Positions 45,376 through 57,484 of a stretch of DNA of 64,000 bases are shown piece by piece. Both the position numbers and the translations under genes were made by a program. Position 1 is the stretch's first letter; each line of letters starts with the position of its first letter. The notes beneath the pieces were generated by a model. It saw nothing but the letters and a program-made list of their open reading frames with translations. It searched no databases and was not told the DNA's origin. Origin of the DNA: Triops longicaudatus (Eukaryota; Arthropoda; Branchiopoda; Notostraca; Triopsidae); the NCBI GenBank assembly GCA_022885665.1, contig JAGQDJ010000023.1:372001-436000 (forward strand). The letters run 5' to 3'.

Positions 45376-48300
45376 TTCAAGCAGCGTAATGCATTTTTGG
45401 TTGACATGTTCAGAAAGCAGTGTACTGCCCAATTCTAGCGGGAAAGGACACAGTACTTCACTCAGGTCCCAGGACGCGCCGTTCCGTACGAAGAAAGCAA
45501 AAGCCAATGTTCCGCTTTAATTTCCTGCACGATTTTCTCTCCACCAGACCTAAGCCGGCTTAATACATAATGCAATAAAACGCCACATCAAAGCATATGC
45601 GGATTACACCCAGATCATAGGGGACAAAAAGGCCGTGAATAGAAGACCGGCTAAAGAAATTCCTCGTGACCAAGGAAAATATCTGCTTTTCCATCGTAAG
45701 CTAATCACCTTTTTTCATACGTACATTTTCTTCAGGTCAATTAAATAAAAAGGCTTGTTTAAATAATACTGTGGATTCCAATTTTTAGTGCCTATTTGAA
45801 GCGGGCTGTAAGCATTTGGCATAACTTGAAATCTGTGTATTGCGAATTATGATCATCAATAAACATTTCCATTTTCCGCACCAATTTCACCGGAAATTTT
45901 CTCTTGATTTTAGCAACACAGCTAGAATTTGAACTTCCCACACATGGCTGCCATAGCGGATATGAGATGTTTAGCCTAAGCTACTGGAACAGCAACATGC
46001 TGCTCTTCATAATTTCTTCGCTCGTGTTTATTGTCCCTCGAAAGTGTGTATGCAGCTTAAATTGGACGATCCCGGTTGCCTGGAGCATTACGGCTGATCA
46101 GACCTCCTCAGCTAGACGTGCTTTACCAGAAAAGTTCTCTTTTCTGGTTGTGTAGCATATTAAAGCCCGAAGATAAAGCTCGTAAATCCGTAGCTGTCCA
46201 ATGTTGGCGTGAGAGAAAAAAAGCAGAGCTTATAGAAAAGGAGGTATGTTGATAAGATGTGCGTGTGCCATACACACAGTCAGGTTCCAGGGCTAGCATA
46301 CCTTTATGGTATAGTATATACGAGAAGAGGAGTGTTTGTCGTAGCTTGCCTTTGTAGACCAAGTGCGTCGCATCGCGAGAGAGTCCAAAGGTTAATTTTA
46401 CCGGATAGATCCGCAAACGCTTATCTCACTGTGCTACAAAATTTTTCTCTTGTTTTTCCAACTACATAGCTTAATTTTTTTTTTCCAGTCGCGGTATAGT
46501 ATGTTGTTTGTACCTCTCTACAAGTAGGGATTAACACCTCTATACAAGCACGTAGATAGCTTTATCTTTATGCACGACTCTCTATCAGGGGCGTACTGCA
46601 TGCCACTCTAACTGTCGCTTTGGAACGGCACGTGTGGAGTTTTGATGACTTTTTATTGTACACACCACGCGTCCTTTCTTATCATCGGTTTTAAGTTTTC
46701 TACATAACTGTGTAAACTACTCAAATCCCTGCAAATAAGTGTTTCTACGTTCTAGGTCAGAATAGTAGGCTTATTTCAGAATCCAGTTTTAGTATTCTTT
46801 GCCATAGGGAATGTTAAGAAAGAAGTAAATAAAAAAACGTCCCTCGCTCACGGTAAACATACACATTGTAAACGTCGTAGTAGAGTCCAGAAAAAGCTCG
46901 AGTATTAGTAAAGTATGGTTCTTTTTCGATTGGATGCAAGGGAAGTTTTATACTAGCATCAACAAACATCGGGTTTGTCGGCAGCAGAAGCGGGTGGTGC
47001 TAGTCGTTGCGTCTGCCACTTCCGGTCGTCTATTAGCACCTGGGAGGTCGTCAGTCCATCCGTGGACGTTATGGTTGGTTGATGCAGCAAGGTGATAACT
47101 ACTTATAGAAGGGTGGAAGGAAGCTTTAAGATATCATGGGATGCAAAGCCTAGCTGCGTTTCTTAGATCTTAGCAGCGACCCTTTGCCGTTTCAAGTCGC
47201 AAAGTACTACACAGCACCTTCGCCATCACTGAGGTATTCAAGGGCTTTGAGAAGTTTATGGGGCATACGGCCTAAAATGCAAGTGAATCAGAATTCTGAG
47301 GGAACTTTCTATAACGCCATTACAGACCTTTTGTATCAAGCTTTGCTCTTTCACATAAAGTGCTGGAGCAAAGAAAGCACTCCTCGCTTACGCTTTTTGA
47401 CTGCCAGAGAAGGTGTTTTTTAACGATGCAGTCATGCATAATTGATTTTTTTGACGCCCACAAAAAGCGACACTACCCCTTTTTGGTTGAGATACCTTCT
47501 TCAGCGCAACAGAAGTTTCGCCTATTATTCTGATAAATGTTCGCTGAAACCTTTAGAAGAATTAATTATTGTCAGCCCCCCAAAATTAGGGGAGCCTTTT
47601 TACAAAAAGACTGATAAAAGTTGTCTCGTCAGTAAGTCATGTGAGTTAAACCACCTAGGGGGCCGGCTAATATTCTTTTTACGGTCCAGCTTAGAAGGAT
47701 GTAATTACCTATCGTTTAGCTATAGTGCGCCACACAATATAGGAAGTGTGCTTATGAAGCAATCGATTAGGGTGTACCTCCCATAAAGCTGGGAGTTATA
47801 AAACCTCGTATCGCTATGGGTTTATTGGATACACATCAATAGTGAACGGCAATGTTTATCTGTATACCACCAGCTTGATTTTCCCACCTTTCGTCTGATT
47901 TCTGCCCGGGCCTCGGAGCCCTGAATTACCGCAGACAACGGTAGAGGTACACCAGTACGATGGAGACGCGACTGCGCTTTTATTCCAGCGGATTCGTTCC
48001 GTCTTCCAGTGAATTTGCTTCGTTTCTTACCAAGTTCGTGCAGTTACGGTTCTTAAGGCTGTTCGAGAACACGGATGTTTTCACCTCTCTGCTTTGGTTA
48101 TCGGGCCTAATATCCGTGCTGGCATAGAAAAGATCGTGATTTATATCGGGATTACACAAAATTTTGTTTTATCTTGACTCCTGGGGGTCAGGTTGCCTGA
48201 CACATAGCGGTGCTTTTATGATCCTCGGACAAGCTAACAATGAGAAACAGTACGTAACCGCTACAGCTCAACCTGGTAGACACTCTGCAGGTGGACAATT

Positions 48301-48541
48301 GCTTCACAATTTTGCAGTGCTACTTAAAATATGTAAAGGAACTAAGTAAGCATTCCCAACGGTTCTTTCCAGGCGCACGAAGGAGGCTGATATGATAAGA
48401 GCAGGCTTTTCTATTATCGAGCTTCCCGTTTGTGTTTCTGATAAATTCGTTTGTAAGAAGAATTCTTCAGATCCAATGTATGTTGGATGGTGATGTGACA
48501 CAAATTCCGTTCCTTAACTAAGTGCTTCGCTGCTCGACAGA

Positions 48542-51500
48542 ATGGAGGAGCAGTGGACTTCATCATTACTCGGGAACAGGGTTAATGAAACAACTGCTTC
48601 CGATATCCACCTTTCTGAAGAATCCGAGTCTTCTTTGCAAAACTCCTCTTTGAATTTCATTGAACTGGTTTCCTCGACCGTAATTACTGTGGTGGAAGAC
48701 TATACCGACGTTATAGCCACAGAAGCGGACGTCTTTCGGCCCTCGCCGTTATTTCAGGCTTTAATTTACAGTATGTACTCCATTGTGTTTGTACTAGCGC
48801 TATTGGGCAATGGTTTAGTGTGTGCTGTGGTATTTAGCTCGCGACGGAAATGGACAGTGACCAATTATTTCATTAGCAACTTGGCAGCCGGTGACATTCT
48901 CATGACGCTGTTCTGCGTTCCATTCTCTTTCGTACCTACACTCATCTTGCAGTACTGGCCGTTTGGCGAGGTCATGTGTCGGATTGTCCATTACTCCCAA
49001 GCAGTATCCGTTTTCGTCAGCGCCTACACTATGGTGGCCATTAGTGGCGACCGATACCTAGCCATCGTGTACCCACTGAGGCCTCGAATGACCAGAAGGC
49101 AAGCTAAGGTGAGTGACCTATGGGCTGCAACTATTATATCTGTACACACCCACTGAGACGTAAGAAAGTCATAGACCTAAAAAGACGAAAGAAAAGCGCT
49201 TCCAAAAAACAAAGGCCCAATGGTCTCGTGAGAATTATAAGATTTACGGTAAGGTCTACCCCGGTAAATCCGAAGCTTCCGCTCCATTGGCGTTAGGTAA
49301 GCCTTGAAGAGTACCGTACGAGCCTGAAATATTACCGATAGAATTCCTGACTAAAACCCTCTTGAGCTAATAAAGGAGCGTACTATCCACGAGACACCTA
49401 ATTAGATCTTCTGCCATGGAAGTAAAGTGTATTTTTTCAAAGTACCTATGAAAAGAAAAAGAGGAATATCTAATTAACTGTGTTCTTATTACTCCTCCTT
49501 TGATTGAGCAGGGGAAAAAATTATCCAAGACACGACGCTTTCAACAAATTTGGGAAAAAATTTCTTTGGTATCTCAACGTTATTTGCTAGAAATATGTAT
49601 TAGTTATAAGTGGACTATTTTCTAGTTCACAATATATTAGTACTCCGATTTCACAACCCCAGTTATGTCAAACTACCTCGGCAGACTTTGACTCGTTTAC
49701 TATTGTGAATTTTTGGAATTCTCAAGTGTGTTTATTCTCATATTTTCAAACTTTCCCTAAACGCGCAATAAAAAATAACTCCAGTGCAAAAAGCATCTAC
49801 CTTTTATCGTATTTCTTTACTGCAATTTTCCAGAAAGTTCCTAAATGCTAAACACGAGTATCGGACTATGTCAACTATCCAACTTGTCATCCAGCCTTCG
49901 TATCTCGACCGGTTAATGCAGATTTTTGCTATATTTAGTTAAATCTCTCTCAACTGAGGAATCTGTGACTCTAAATTTGTTAGCTGTACGCTTAACGCAA
50001 TGCTTGCAGTAAATAACTTCTCCTGAATAACTTCACGCACCCTGTTTAACTTCAACTCAAGCATATAAAGATCAAGCTGGCCCACTTCCTGATATATTGA
50101 GCTTGGGACTATGACAGGAAGAGCACATATTACAAGCACTTACTTCGGGAGGGTTGGGATGATATTCATTGGCATAGGCTGGGTAGAAGTTAGTCGAGCA
50201 GTGAGCAAATAATTTAGCAAACATTACCACGCAATAGTAGTCAGTATACTTCAATAGTATTTTGACTTGTAATACTGAGAACTACTTGTTTACCAGCACT
50301 TCAGAAGAACAGTAGGTGTAGATGTATAAACATAAGTTCGTTGTACCAAGCACCTAAACATGTTCTTGTGTAAGAGTGTCACAGAGAAACCAGAATTACT
50401 GCAAGATACGCTATATGTTTGCCCTACTGAGTGGACTAAGCTAAGTGCAAACAGTTTCGTCTCGTTTTCCAGCTGGTTTCGCACAAGCTACTGAGGTAAA
50501 AACTGCCCAAGAAATTGCTGGCTGTGCTACCGGAACGAAAACGAGTCGGGTATTTTTAAACATTTATAAATGAACGACATTTCCCCTCACGTCTTTCCTT
50601 TGAAATTGTAATCTCGAAAGTCTTAATTTTTTATAGCGTGTCATACATGATTTAATAAGAAAATCACTAGAGATTAAAGAGGCTTGCTTGTAAGCTAATA
50701 TTTTGGATAAAATGAAACCACCTTAGCCAACTGTCTGTATAACCGAAGGTATTATCAGTTAAAGATTAAAGAAATTTAATCATAGAAGAAAATTACAGTA
50801 GATGACTTGGGGAAAACTTAGCTACATATTTCAGATTAATTTTAGGATTGAAGCTATGAATACGAATTGCCAGGCAGGTTTCGACTACAAGCCTCAATAG
50901 TCTCAAACGGCGCCCAGTATAATGTTGTCGATATTATATTATAGTGCCAAATTTAGATGTTTATAAAGTACGGTGGGTAAGATACTCATTTCAGAAATAT
51001 TAATGAAATTCTATGTGTTATTTATTTATTAATAAACATTTATTTCAGGAGAGAAAGGTAATGTTTAGCTACTCTTGCACGCTTTAGAATGAGTAATAAT
51101 TCTGCAATGGTGTGTTGGACCTTCGCAGGACGCATTTCGTTCTTGCGCAAAGAATACGTGAGGGAACGAAAGGACTTTCGAAAGAAGATTACGGGGGAGA
51201 GAGCTTTTGTATAACTCTTGTTTAATTAGTGAGATGTGTTTTCTTTCTTCGGTCAGAAGATCATATCGCTCAGTTTCCTTATAATTAATAATTTGACACA
51301 GCTCTTTCTATAGGTGCGTGTCAGACGTCGAACGCTCCCTAAGTCCGGAATGGCCAATTGCTGTCAAGAATTACTCCGTTTATTTTAAACAAGTTTTGTG
51401 TCCATAATATCGGATAACTGCTCCGATTTTGCACAAGCATCTCAAGTAGCGTCTTGACAGATAACAGTTCTTATCATAGCTCGACGACGAAGCTGAAGAG

Positions 51501-54500
51501 ACTGCTTGTGCACACATCTTCAATATGCCTACTATTAACGATACAGTAGAAGCATATAATGTAATATGATCATATGATTACGAATTATTTTTCCAAGTCA
51601 CAAAGTTTACTTAAGGAAATGTAAATATGAATGAACGAAACGTACCAAGGAACTTTTTACTCTAAAATCTTATGGTTAAGTAACCGTTGACGAACGTTTC
51701 AGGCTTCCGTATGAATGCTTAAATAGTTTTCAGTTATGTTAGTTCATTAGTGAGAAAGAGTGTCATAAACTAAATTCAAATTAAGCGCGCCACTAAGACT
51801 GTAAAGGAATCCAAAAATTGATCTCTCGCATGAAGGAGCCCCATCAGGACGCTTAAATGTGTGGAGAAAACATGATAGAAACTAATAAAGTGCACTGTAG
51901 CTAAAGCCGAGATATTTCTGAGAAAAAATATTTTTTTCTTTTCTGTAGGAGATGCAAGGATCCTAATTTATTTGTTCCAAATATTGTTGCTTAATATCTG
52001 TAAAATTGTATCGTGCAGTACACAACATTTGGTACATAAAAACATAATAAGGTCACATAGCTTGATTTTATTATTGACTGTTCTAAGCTACTCGGTGACT
52101 TGCAAACCAAAACTTACCCATTATTTTTTATGCTAGGAGCTACAAGACAACAGTTCCTTAAGATTACTACTATATAACTTGTTCAAGGAGCTTAGCCACT
52201 TCCTTTGTGTTTTCATCTAGTATTCTCCGTCCTACAAGAACACTTCTTGACAACCTTTTTTTCACCAGGAAGAAGACGCACTTCTTATCAAATTCAAATA
52301 TGGTCGCAGAGAGTGTAAGTCGCAGGCAATGGCAGACAGTGAGACTTTGTTTGCCCAACTTAAAAGTCTGGTAAAGAGAAAGCCATGAAAGAGGTGCGTT
52401 ACAAAGCACTCTTTCACACTTGAAAAACACCCACTTACATCATACTCATCATAGTTCTTGGATTTTTAATTACTTGCCACATCCTCAAAGCCCAAGGGGT
52501 ACAGGTTATTCATTTTGCTTTTCCAAGGGGAATAGTGACAAGTAGTTCGTCAAACAGGATGCTAGCTGGTACCTTAGTTGAAAGTGTTCCATGAAACTAA
52601 AAAGAAGTTGTAAGCTTTTACGTTCTTGTTTGTTTTATTCGTTTGCTATTAGTTTGGTTCACGGAGGGTAAGCCTTCTGTAAATGATAATACCGCTTTGT
52701 TATTTTTAGGTGTTGATCCTGCTCGTTTGGCTTCTAGCTACGCTCACTGCACTACCTATCCTGATAGTCTCCGGCTTAGGAGCACCGTCTCAGTGGCATA
52801 AACGTGAAAGTACTTATACGTGTATGGAACTCTGGCCAGGTGCAACACAACAATCGCAATACACGCTGGCTTTGCTTCTCCTCCAGTTTTGCATCCCTCT
52901 CACGATCCTAGTGTTCAGCTACGGGCGGATTTGTGTTGAAGTCTGGGGCAAGAAAGCTCCCGGGGAAGCTCATAGGAACAGAGATATCCGATTAGCGTTC
53001 TCCAAGCGTAGAGTACGTATTCTGTTAGCCTTTAAAAAAATAAAGAGAAGTTTCTCAGAAATCAAGGTTCTCATTTTTTTCATCTAGTCGTTAGTTTTAT
53101 TCATTCTTCGTACCCACTTTGATATTACACATTATAGCTGCATGCTGCATCATTAAAATTGCTAATTTTAGAGTTGTGCTGCAAAAGAAAAATAGCAAAA
53201 AATTGCCACAAATTTGGAGTACGAAGATAACGATGTGTATTATGTAGCACTGACATTGGACGTAGAATGTGGGCGCACCTTCAGTTGCAATTTGACAAGG
53301 TCTTACATTGGCTTTCAAGGGAATTCACTGAATACGAAAGTCATGCATGCGGGAAAGACACTGAATACCCAGAAAAACAAAAGAGTGAAATAAACAAACG
53401 AAACAAAAATGAAAAATATTAACTACTTCGAAGCAACACATGCGAAATTTAATTTCAGTGAGGAAATTTCATTCTTGAAATATTTTTCTCCGTAAACGAA
53501 AAGGACAAAACAGTGCTGCTTGTCTTCGATTCTTTAGGAGACTAAAATTGCTCCCTAAAGATCGTCCACGCTTTTTAATTTTTATTTTCAATCTTGTTCT
53601 GCTGTTGAAATAAAATTTACTGTCTCGAGGGTCGAAAACCAGCTGATCGCAAAAATAGCCACAACATAGAATGTTCACTACTGAACACAAAAGTGATTCT
53701 TGTTGAATCATGGAGATAAGCCAAAAAGGGGGAAAAATGCAAGTTTTGCAGAAATTGACTTGCCAATTACTTTTTAATAACCTGTCAATCAAATAGATGT
53801 GCTAAACGAATTAAATCAAATAGATGTGCAACCTCAGCAGTAGCTCTCGCTCTTTGCTCCAGCATTTTGGCATATACCTTTCCTGATATACTGAGGAGTG
53901 TGATTCCACTACAACTCGCGCAATCCCTGGAGTCCTCTTTCTTAAAAGAGGGATTACATCCCCAGTCGGCGTTTTCCTCGATTTCCACGCGACTTCGCAT
54001 ACTCGATGAAGCCACGCGGCTCCACTTGCGCCCATAGACTTAAAAGCTTCGGCTCGGATCTCGTCTACTCCCGGAGATTTCCCGTTCTTCAAGCTCAAAA
54101 TGGCTTGCAGGACTTGACCGAGCGTGAGTGAACTAAAACTAACCCAACCTAAGTAAACATAATAAAACATAGCCCAATTTTACTCATTTTCAAAAACTTT
54201 GAGGCATCTATTCCCCTCGCGCCTATGCAAACCAAGGGAAATCAATGAAAAAAGGCCAGTTTATTTAGGTTTATTTAGGTTAGGTTAGTCAAGTCAGGTT
54301 AGGTTAGGCCTAGATTAATTTTAGGAATGTTTACTTGTAAGTTTGGTGAAGTTTTTACCTAGAGGAAGCGTTTATGAAACGAGCAAATCGAGGAGGTTGA
54401 GTAGAAGAAAAATACCGATATTTAGTGAGGTAAGACTACCTGGAAATTCAGAATTTGTCCACATGGCGTAATTAGCGACACGCTGTGAAAGAAAATCCTA

Positions 54501-56788
54501 TTTATCAATAGCTTTCTCTCAATACGAACAAAAGAGATGTCAGCTAGGAACAAGTTTATTTTTATCTCTGCTATTCGCGTGATGCAAGCTTATATATTCA
54601 GTAAATGTTGTACAAAAATTGTCACATTTTACGTAAACATAGTTATGAGTAGTAAAAACAGTGAAGTATTGCATGAAAGTAGAATTTAATAGCACTTTAG
54701 AACATCCCACAGCAGTACCCGGGTATTCCCTCAAAGGGTAAAAGTTTTATAAAAACATTCAATAGATTATAGAGTTTTTCCTCCTTCCACTTCGTCGCAG
54801 TCAGTATGGTTGCAATTTGGAACGGAGTGGGTCAAAAGATGCTATGCTATGAGGAAAAGGACGTCTCAACAAACAAATTTCGCTCACTGGAGAAAAGTGC
54901 TTAGAGCACAATGTGAAAACTATATATTTAAATTACACTTACGTTAAGGTTATAACAAATGTAAATTGTATTGTGTACGAAAAAGCTTCTCGAAATATAT
55001 GAACCGTCTTGACCTCTCCTTGGCCATATACATATTTAGACTTCAATATGTATTCTCAGCGGCGTCGGAAGTACTTCAGGATTGGTATGGCAAAGGCAAA
55101 AGGTGAAGGGGAGAGTCGGGTGCTTTGACACACTTTTGGTAGGGCAAAACCATATGTTTGCCCTACCAAGGTTTTCTTTGGTATGGCATTTGCCATACCT
55201 GCCACACCACTTCCGACGCCTATGTGTATTCTTAAACAACTGAGGGATTGCACCATGTCTCTAACGTTACATACACAGAGGTCACCAGATTTACTCATTC
55301 TTCCAATTTACCGATTTTTTCTTCCTAGAATTCCTACACCTCTGCAAGATAGTCAAAGGCAGAATTCAAGAATCGACCTTGCGTGTTAGGTCAGGAGTAA
55401 AATCTTGTTGAAGCTAATCCTTTCGATCTTTCCCCTGAATTTGTCACGAGTTTCACAGGCTGCCCACTATGAACTTTGCAGCAGCGCTTCTTGACTGCAA
55501 AAATTTGTAAAACTTTAGACCAAATTTTGTGAAAACGGTATGGTCAGTTTGAAAAATATTTGCGCTAAAAATTTTATGTTTAAAATACCTAGGGCGACAC
55601 GAGAGAAAAACTTACTTTTTTGTTTCTATCAAAAGTAGAAAAATTTTAGAAAGCGCCAAAGTTTTCTTTTTCAAGAATGTTTCTCCATGTCGCCCTGGAG
55701 ATTATCAAGCTTAACTTTACTTTCAAAAAAGTTTTTTCATAAATCGAACGGTTTTTCTTACATTTCGTCTAAGATTTCCCATGTAAATTGTACGTAAAGG
55801 AGTCTTTGCACAAATCGTTTATACGAAGAAAAATATATCTACTTGTTGGGCATTATGTGATGAGAAGTATCTGTAGGAGAGGGTTCAAAAATCTCTCAGT
55901 CACCAAAGTTTCTGCACAGCAAGTCCTGCCACCAATATGTCTTAGAATCAGCTCTTTTTTACGAGTATATCCTTTGGAATCCGGAATATAAATGTCATCC
56001 AAGTTCATTTTATTAAGATCCAATGTCAGTTTGATTAATTTCTCGCATGCTCCTTATTATGTAACCTGCAAAGCAGAAATGAATAAAATACGAAAGGGAA
56101 TACATGGGAATCGCTAACATTTTTCTCCTTAATAAAAAGGAGCTAATGTAGCATAAAGCATTGGATTCGGCAAGATTCATACCGCTGTTGGTGAAAAGCT
56201 GTCATATTACGATTCTTTAGAGGAATGTCACGGGGGGGAAAATCTCTTTTTTTCTTGCCTGCTTTGTTGAAAAGGAAGTGATTTACTGACCATGGTTTTC
56301 ATTTTTCACATGACAGATGATCAAGATGATGATGATTGTGGTAGCGGTATTTGTCGTTTGCTGGCTTCCACTAAACATTCTCCAGGTGAGAAACGGCAAG
56401 TGTGCGCTTTTTTCTTTTCCCCTGGTTTAAGTACCTGAAACCGAGTGATAACGAGACAGCATGAGTAATGAAGTTATGCAAGACTACTGTGGGCGTATTG
56501 CCTGCAAGTCTCTTTTGTTCGTGTCTCTTTCCTTCATGGTTTTTAGATTCTGATTATTTCAACCGTATACGCGCAAGCGTTGCTGTAGCAACCTTGCATT
56601 AATAGAAGAAGTTTGCCTTAATCCTCATTATTTCTTTCTTTCTTCCAAAGATGATAGGAGATAACTACACGTGGATATGGAACTGGTACGGAATTCCCTA
56701 TGTCTGGTTCGGTTGTCACTGGCTGGCCATGTCGCATTCCGCCTACAATCCACTCATTTACTGTTGCTTCAATGCCAAGTTCAGACAA
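48542..56788 (+). CDS. RYamide/NPY-like neuropeptide GPCR
   Basis: Four secure exons, all phase 0: 48,542–49,108, 52,710–53,012, 56,317–56,385 and 56,651–56,788 (359 residues), plus an unresolved C-terminal tail. The N terminus has N-glycosylation sites (NETT, NSSL). TM1 has ALLGNGLVCAVVF, TM2 NYFISNLAAGDILMTL, and the first outer loop has the hallmark LQYWPFGEVMC. TM3 runs QAVSVFVSAYTMVAISGDRYLAI with PLRPRMTRRQAK after it. TM6 is KMMMIVVAVFVVCWLP, and TM7 is GCHWLAMSHSAYNPLIYCC then FNAKFRQ. YWPFG, SVFVSA and PLRPR point to the RYamide/luqin branch of NPY-like receptors; a related peptide receptor is possible. Introns are 3.6 kb, 3.3 kb and 265 nt. The second holds a LINE fragment and a hAT MITE. 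Confidence 0.85.
53788..53829. repeat. Short tandem duplication, period 27
   Basis: ATCAAATAGATGTGC occurs at 53,788 and again at 53,815, at the end of the LINE fragment. Confidence 0.7.
53811..54141 (-). pseudogene. LINE (non-LTR retrotransposon) reverse-transcriptase fragment, frameshifted
   Basis: The minus strand encodes the opening part of a non-LTR reverse transcriptase. LGQVLQAILSLKNGKSPGVD and EIRAEAFK are followed, after a frameshift near 53,975, by WGCNPSFKKEDSRDC and GITLLSISGKVYAKMLEQR. These correspond to the NGKxPGxDxIxAE and GITLLSxxGKVxAKxL blocks of the family. The catalytic YADD block is absent, so only about 330 bp of a dead copy remains. It lies in intron 2 of the receptor gene, on the opposite strand. 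Confidence 0.85.
54260..54308 (+). repeat. TTAGG-like degenerate repeat patch
   Basis: Several TTAGG/TTTAGG units (TTTATTTAGG twice, then GGTTAGGTTAG and GGTTAGGTTAGG). The array is short and impure; it resembles the arthropod telomere unit but could be simple-sequence expansion. Confidence 0.5.
55057..55224. mobile_element. 168-bp hAT-type MITE
   Basis: Flanked by a perfect 8-bp duplication TGTATTCT (55,049–55,056 and 55,225–55,232). Ends are CAGCGGCGTCGGAAGT and, reverse-complemented, CATAGGCGTCGGAAGT. An 8-bp target duplication with CA-starting ends and a GGCGTCGG core fits the hAT superfamily. The middle contains a further hairpin (TTGGTAGGGCAAA / TTTGCCCTACCAA, 55,137–55,169). No coding capacity. 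Confidence 0.85.
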
Positions 56789-56880
56789 GTAAAAACGCCT
56801 AGTTCACTACATAGATAAGAAATACCCAAGTAGTTTCAACATGTAACACGTAATTTAAAGCTGCCTGATTAATTCCAAGG

Positions 56881-57484
56881 TTTACGCCTACGTTCATAAA
56901 GCAGAACGCTACTATGCCATCAGCGGGAGAATCCTTTTGCTGATGCTTTCTGTAGACTTGCAAAGAGAAAAATACGTCGAGTAGGCTCAACTCACTGAGC
57001 TGAAGTTTTTGAGAAATGTAGACTTTTCTTATTTAGAGGTTCCTCTAATTACATTTGTTTGATGAAAGTCTCAGTTTTTGCGGGAATGGAGAACGAACGT
57101 GAAAAGTTTTTCAGTAATGGAATCCTTTCTCTCCACGAACCTCAGGGTCTGATCGTTGTAGCCGCCAGTTGTGGATGCGTTTCTCGCGATGCAGCGACAA
57201 GGGAACCCGAACCCCTGCAACGTGTAAATACATTCACCACAACTTACACGTGTACGAATGGAAGTACGCGTTCGAAGCAAGGTTCGTGCCGAGTCCTCCT
57301 GCACGCGGGCACTTCAGTTCATGGTTCCCTAGTTCACAGTCAAGTTCATAGCCAGGGGGCAGCAGAATCTTCACTAATCCGTTCGGGCAGACGAAGTAGA
57401 AGTACGAGCGAAACATACTACTTCAAAAGTCATTTTACCCAATGCGGAGACCAACCTGCCAACTGTACCGAGTCGCACATGTAA
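56881..57484 (+). other. Candidate C-terminal exon(s) of the RYamide-like receptor
   Basis: The donor after FNAKFRQ (56,788) needs a phase-0 acceptor. Three choices fit. An acceptor before 56,881 gives a 34-residue tail starting VYAYVHKAERYY. An acceptor near 57,068 or 57,074 gives a 25-residue helix-8-like tail starting FLREWRTNV. The open frame 57,059–57,484 (Ser/Thr-rich, STRSKQGS and RSGRRSRSTSETYY) could supply a long tail if entered in another phase. The sequence alone does not decide. Confidence 0.35.

Larger units (their letters stand above)
36941..48541. other. Gene-poor region between ELOVL and the RYamide-like receptor
   Basis: About 11.6 kb without a gene I can support. It contains a long imperfect inverted repeat (40,364–41,156), a hairpin at 44,883–44,941 and a tRNA-like fragment near 45,309. 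Open frames such as 47,184–47,423 and 47,442–47,786 lack family signatures. Confidence 0.5.

Noticed and set aside
47184..47786. Two successive open frames (79 and 114 codons)
   Set aside because: Examined as a possible gene; no family resemblance, no splice sites joining them, and surrounding DNA is gene-poor.
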